Shown in pieces: positions 9,508 through 12,764 of a stretch of DNA of 12,764 bases. How positions within the stretch are numbered: the stretch's first letter is position 1; each line of letters begins with the position of its first letter. The stretch is from Chrysomallon squamiferum (Eukaryota; Mollusca; Gastropoda; Neomphalida; Peltospiridae), in NCBI GenBank assembly GCA_012295275.1, contig CM022677.1, forward strand, positions 18,632,439-18,645,202. The letters are read 5' to 3'. Position numbers and translations under genes: made by a program. Under the pieces are notes generated by a model. The model saw only the letters and a list, made by a program, of their open reading frames with translations, was not told the origin of the DNA and did not search any database.

Positions 9508-10432
9508 TCATCTGGGTTTAGCGAGCTCTCTACCATCAGCTAACCAGGCAATCCAAAAGCTGAACGATCCATCCTTTATAATCACGTGATCGCAATTACT
9601 CCTCACTGATACATCAACACCAGCGTCCCCCTTATCTACGACAATGACGTCACATTTATTCAGTCGATCTCGACACCATTTTACGTCATCTGTAACAATG
9701 CGAAACGTCACTTTACCCTATCGTGACGTCATATATTTCATGGCTTTGCTGAGATAATATATGTGGTCTTTGTCGTACTTCACTTTATTTTTTTATCACG
9801 TCTGACATATCTCATGAATTTGTCTTCGGCTCATTTGACAATATTTGATCTAAAATTAAGTTCCTCTCGAATTAAACTGCTAATGTTCCTAAAATATTTC
9901 CAGCTTTGCAATCAAAATACCTAAGTAAACGACTATCGGGAAAAACTGGAGGCTTCTTGTTATTCATGTATGCGATTCCTAACAATGCCACATACTCAAA
10001 CATGCATCTTTCCATTCTTCTCGTGTCCTGAATCGTAACTAAAGAATTGCTAGTGGTTTTCACTTTCCATCTAACATACAAGTTAAATGTTTTTCTTCGT
10101 TTGTACGTCGCGCTGTGAGTATAATTACCCAGAAGACCAAGATTTCCGTCCAGTTCCCACGTTTCGTCTGAACCAGCTTCTCTTGTGTTACTATACGATG
10201 CCGTCGTAGTTGCAGAACTCAGAATGACGTCTTTCCTTGTTACCAGATTTACTTTATTGTTAGGTTTATCTGCCGCTGTACGACGTGAATGATGATGACA
10301 TCCCATTCCACGCCATCTTAAACACGAACAGCGAAGTTTTCTAAAATACGTTTTCTCACTGTTTTCGTCGTATAAATACATTTTAATTAGAATTACTGAA
10401 ATGGTGATCAGAATAAATATCCAGACAGACAT
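9508..10432 (-). pseudogene. GT11 (alpha-1,2-fucosyltransferase-like) glycosyltransferase pseudogene
   Basis: Family GT11 enzymes transfer fucose from GDP-fucose to glycans in the Golgi. The 5' part (Met at 10432, preceded directly by an in-frame stop) encodes a type II signal anchor (residues about 4-21), a polar stem with an NYT sequon (103-105), then motif I at about 135-164: MFEYVALLGIAYMNN and PVFP. The usual G-R-x-G-N before MFEY is RRMER here. This frame stops at 9872. Farther on, in another frame, YVRRD at 9795-9809 resembles the VRRGD of motif II. After a T7 run (9788-9794; A7 on the coding strand) the frame changes again. It then reads DHIYYLSKAMKYM, an in-frame TAG (9718-9720), FRIVTDDVKWCRD, and motif III CDHVIIKDGSFSFWIAWLADG, ending at 9508. 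Spacing between motifs I and II is roughly 50 residues shorter than in typical members, and the C-terminal tail of about 50 residues is missing. Two stops, two frame changes and an internal deletion make it a pseudogene. The family call is firm for motif III and good for motif I. Confidence 0.82.
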
Positions 10433-10518
10433 TTAATTTATCCATATTTTAATAATGTGCTGTTGTGTTCGACGTTGATTAACGCTAAATTTTCAGTTTC
10501 AATGTTTTGTTAACGTGG

Positions 10519-10521
<3 letters not shown>

Positions 10522-10575
<54 letters not shown>
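10522..10575. repeat. (GA)n microsatellite upstream of the GT11 relic
   Basis: About 27 GA units lie 90 bp upstream of the start of the minus-strand GT11 relic, appearing as (CT)n on its coding strand. It could once have been part of the 5' region, but nothing else shows a promoter. Confidence 0.95.
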
Positions 10576-10577
<2 letters not shown>

Positions 10578-10784
10578 GTACTGATTTAGTATTAAATTAG
10601 ATTAGTTTAATTTAAAGGTGTTTAATAAAATGAGGTTATCATATACACTGATAAAATGTCAAACGTTTGACAGACACACTTGAACCACAGCAGATCTCAG
10701 TAATCTATTTCTAGCAACGTAAGCAAACTGATATCTAGACGATAAAAGTAACAATAAGAATTATAACAAACCTTACTTATTATT
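10576..10784. other. Unique AT-rich sequence, nothing recognised
   Basis: A short intergenic stretch without open frames or element ends. Confidence 0.5.
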
Positions 10785-10882
10785 GTACACTATTTTATTT
10801 CTTTATTTCTTTATTATTTTATTTTATTTTATTTTATTTTATTTTTTTTATTTTTTTTTTGTATTTTATTTCTATTTTTATT
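10785..10882. repeat. (TTTTA)n pentanucleotide and T-rich tract
   Basis: TTTCTTTATT words grade into about six TTTTA repeats and then T runs. On the minus strand this is (TAAAA)n, which could be a degraded poly(A) tail, but no body is recognised. Confidence 0.85.
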
Positions 10883-10962
10883 TTCATTTGATATAATACC
10901 CACGTATTGACGTGTCCCAAGGTCTCACTAAATCAACAGTGATCCGCCATTTTACTCTGTTA

Positions 10963-11757
10963 CAGGAATCACACCAACACGTGCACCAGGTCGCCCCCAA
11001 GAACCACATGAGTCGCCCGCAGAGCTGTTCCTGAAACATTTAAACAACTACTGAGATAAACAGAATCAGAGTTTGAATACTGATCTTATCTGTGTCCTAT
11101 CTTGTAATTCTGAAACATTTAAACAACTACTGAGAGAAACAGAATCAGAGTTTGAATACTGATCTTATCTGTATCAGACTTTGTTATCCTGAAACATTTA
11201 AACAACTACTGAGATAAACAGCATCAAAGTTTGAATACTGGTCTTATCTGTATCCGACTTTGTTATTCTGAAACATTTAAACAACTACTGAGAGAAACAG
11301 AATCAAAGTTTGAATACTGATCTTATCTGTGTCCTATCTTGTTATTCTGAAACATTTAAACAACTACTGAGATAAACAGAATCAAAGTTTGAATACTGGT
11401 CTTATCTGTATCCGACTTTGTTATTCTGAAACATTTAAACAACTACTGAGATAAACAGCATCAAAGTTTGAATACTGATCTTATCTGTGTCCTATCTTGT
11501 TATTCTGAAACATTTAAACAACTACTGAGATAAACAGAATCAAAGTTTGAATACTGATCTTATCTGTATCCGACTTTGTTATTCTGAAACATCATAAACC
11601 TGACTAACATCATCACATAGATGGGTATTTTTAATAATAAACAACGAAAGATAAACAGAACAAAGTTTTTTAGTTCAGAAGAGGGTAACAAACTAATAAC
11701 CCTTAACTCTGTACCTGTCAAGAAGCTCTCATGTTGAAAAAGGCTTGGTGACCCCTG
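10963..11757. mobile_element. Non-autonomous hAT-like DNA transposon (795 bp) carrying a 79-bp satellite
   Basis: The left end reads CAGGAATCACACCAAC at 10963. The right end, read in reverse complement from 11757, is CAGGGGTCACCAAGCC. They match as imperfect terminal inverted repeats (CAGGRRTCAC, a 2-bp gap, then CAA), of the CAGGGG type known for hAT elements. The flanking 8-mers are CTCTGTTA (10955-10962) and ATCTATTA (11758-11765), identical at six of eight positions, as expected for an aged 8-bp target duplication. There is no transposase frame inside; most of the body (11031-11597) is a tandem array. It is therefore a MITE-like element presumably mobilised in trans. The hAT assignment rests on end sequence and duplication length only. 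Confidence 0.62.
11031..11597. repeat. 79-bp satellite array, seven copies plus partial, inside the hAT-like element
   Basis: CTGAAACATTTAAACAACTA begins at 11031, 11110, 11189, 11268, 11347, 11426 and 11505, with a truncated copy at 11584. The period is exactly 79 bp throughout. Two variants of the unit's end alternate: GTGTCCTATCTTG (copies 1, 4, 6) and GTATCCGACTTTG-like (copies 2, 3, 5, 7). AGATAAACAG/AGAGAAACAG and GAATCA/GCATCA variants are shuffled among copies, indicating unequal exchange or conversion. Confidence 0.96.
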
Positions 11758-11765
11758 ATCTATTA

Positions 11766-12102
11766 TTAGTCACACAGGAAATCCCCAGCAGGAAAATGAG
11801 GGCGTATGTGTGGGTCTCAGTATATTATGTGTATGTGTGTGTGTGAAGAGGTGTGTCTGCCTATCTTTCTGTTTATCTAATTCGAAACATGTAGTTAGAT
11901 ATGTATACATGTTACTTGGCAAAGTTTAAAGTCTCCTAATTATATGGCACATAATAATCTGTCTGTCACGCCTCTCAGTTTGTAAATAGACTAGTTTCAG
12001 TCCAGGTTATCAAAAGACTTTGCTCTCCGCGCGAAATACCTCTATTAAAATTAGAAATTTTGAGAGAAAAAAATATTTTCGATAAATAATTAGATGACTT
12101 TT
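11766..12102. other. Unique sequence with a short GT-rich run, no gene seen
   Basis: Contains a short (GT)n-like run at about 11829-11844. No coding frame or other element is recognised. Confidence 0.5.
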
Positions 12103-12494
12103 ATTAGGAGAACTTTATATGAATTGGGATTTGGACACATATCGATAGATTAATGAAAATATAAAAAAAAATGGTTTTTGCATAATTAAGCAAATAATAT
12201 ATGACGAAGCAAGGCAGAATCTTTCAATTCACTTAAATACAACTGTGAAATGTGACAATTTCTATAAGCACATCACAGATGGTGTAACGTTTCTGTTTCA
12301 TTTAGTTAAATCTGTACCAATGATTTATAAAAGATACTGAACTAAAGTGAGGCTATCTGTACATCAGCTGACAAATGAGCCTGGGAGATACAGGAATAGT
12401 GACAGAGCAGAAAGAATATGTATACTATGTAGAAGTGGTGAGACTGAAGATGTTATTAATATTGTTATTGTTGTTGTTGTTGTTGTTGTTATTA

Positions 12495-12565
<71 letters not shown>

Positions 12566-12718
12566 GTTAGATTTAGGATTATTATTATTATTATTAAACA
12601 TTGCAAAACATTTTCTGTTCTCAGATATAAAAAATGCTCTTTGACCCCATGTCTCATTCATACGCACACAAAACAAAAGTTAATGTCTGATACAATCAAA
12701 AACGTGACTAGCTACTAA
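12103..12718 (+). pseudogene. Decayed C-terminal tail of a LINE (non-LTR retrotransposon) polyprotein
   Basis: The region after the reverse transcriptase in many animal LINEs ends with a basic helix region and a CxxC...H..C zinc knuckle. Here, frame 1 gives RRTLYELGFGHI at 12106-12141. After a frameshift, a second frame opens at 12182: IIKQIIYDEARQNL, then KCDNFYKHITDG and KSVPMIYKRY. It hits a stop at 12338-12340 and resumes as KVRLSVHQLTNEPGRY, ERICILCRSGETEDV. This closely follows the usual RLSxHxLxIExGRY...RxCxLCxxxExEDExHF pattern. The HC of the knuckle seems to come after the triplet repeat (HCKTFSVLRYKK from about 12598). Stops, a frameshift and the repeat insertion show it is dead. 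The exact LINE clade cannot be set from this tail, and no catalytic motif is included. Confidence 0.7.
12463..12595. repeat. (GTT)n(ATT)n triplet repeat inside the LINE tail
   Basis: About eight GTT triplets pass into about 25 ATT/TTA triplets, interrupted by TAGATTTAGG at about 12568, then more ATT. It keeps the surrounding frame open as poly-Val/Ile, which explains the long frame from 12347 to 12718. Confidence 0.95.
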
Positions 12719-12764
12719 ACTGGATACCTCACATGAGATCTGTAAAGACCTGTTTTAAAAGCGG

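Noticed and set aside
9645-9731. Two perfect TGACGTCA (CRE-like) palindromes about 80 bp apart, plus several near matches
   Set aside because: They lie inside the GT11-derived coding relic and arise from its codons (for example Asp-Val-Ile and Met-Thr-Ser); no start site is nearby.
10931-10950. Alternative left end of the hAT-like element at CAGTGATCCGCC (10937)
   Set aside because: It matches the right end less well than CAGGAATCAC at 10963, and its flanking 8-mer (TAAATCAA) does not match ATCTATTA on the right.

Overview
This window looks like non-coding-rich DNA from an invertebrate animal, most likely a mollusc and quite possibly a cephalopod. The pointers are spliced animal-type exons, low overall GC, very heavy triplet, (GA)n, (TAYA)n and (CACAGACA)n simple repeats, an invertebrate-type TNF ligand, a family-GT11 fucosyltransferase relic, and traces of a hAT transposon and of a LINE. 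The taxonomic assignment is inference; no marker gene is present. By my count of repeat spans, roughly 45% of the window is tandem or simple repeat.

Left (1-1230): the last two visible coding exons of a TNF-superfamily ligand on the + strand (99-170 and 487-839). The exon phases agree, and the reading is open across the junction. The intron between them carries a (TAA)n tract and a (TTA)n tract that are complementary; the second one runs straight into the 3' splice site. Triplet repeats continue in the likely 3' UTR. Earlier exons (cytoplasmic tail, transmembrane segment) would lie left of the window.

Middle-left (1231-7400): a chain of tandem arrays and little else. It holds a 60-bp satellite, a compound (GA)n block, a diverged two-copy 260-305-bp repeat, a 30-bp AT-rich array, a 2.2-kb 26-bp pyrimidine-rich minisatellite with higher-order structure, and an 8-bp CA-rich array organised into 104-bp higher-order units. 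Long open frames here are artefacts of stop-free repeat units.

Middle-right (7400-10580): mostly unique AT-rich DNA with a large perfect palindrome of TACA/TGTA repeats. It also holds a broken minus-strand gene (10432 to 9508) for a GT11 (alpha-1,2-fucosyltransferase-like) Golgi enzyme. That gene has recognisable motifs I, II and III, but also stops, frameshifts and an internal deletion.

Right (10580-12764): a (TTTTA)n tract, then an apparently non-autonomous hAT element (10963-11757) with imperfect terminal inverted repeats and an 8-bp target duplication (6 of 8 matching), whose interior is a seven-copy 79-bp satellite. At the end is a decayed C-terminal tail of a LINE polyprotein whose zinc-knuckle region has been split by an in-frame (GTT)n(ATT)n expansion.

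The two gene remnants are unrelated in function and lie on opposite strands; nothing suggests they work together. I see no wholly new gene system. The most unusual content is repeat biology: satellites born inside a transposon, higher-order minisatellites, and complementary triplet repeats flanking a splice site.
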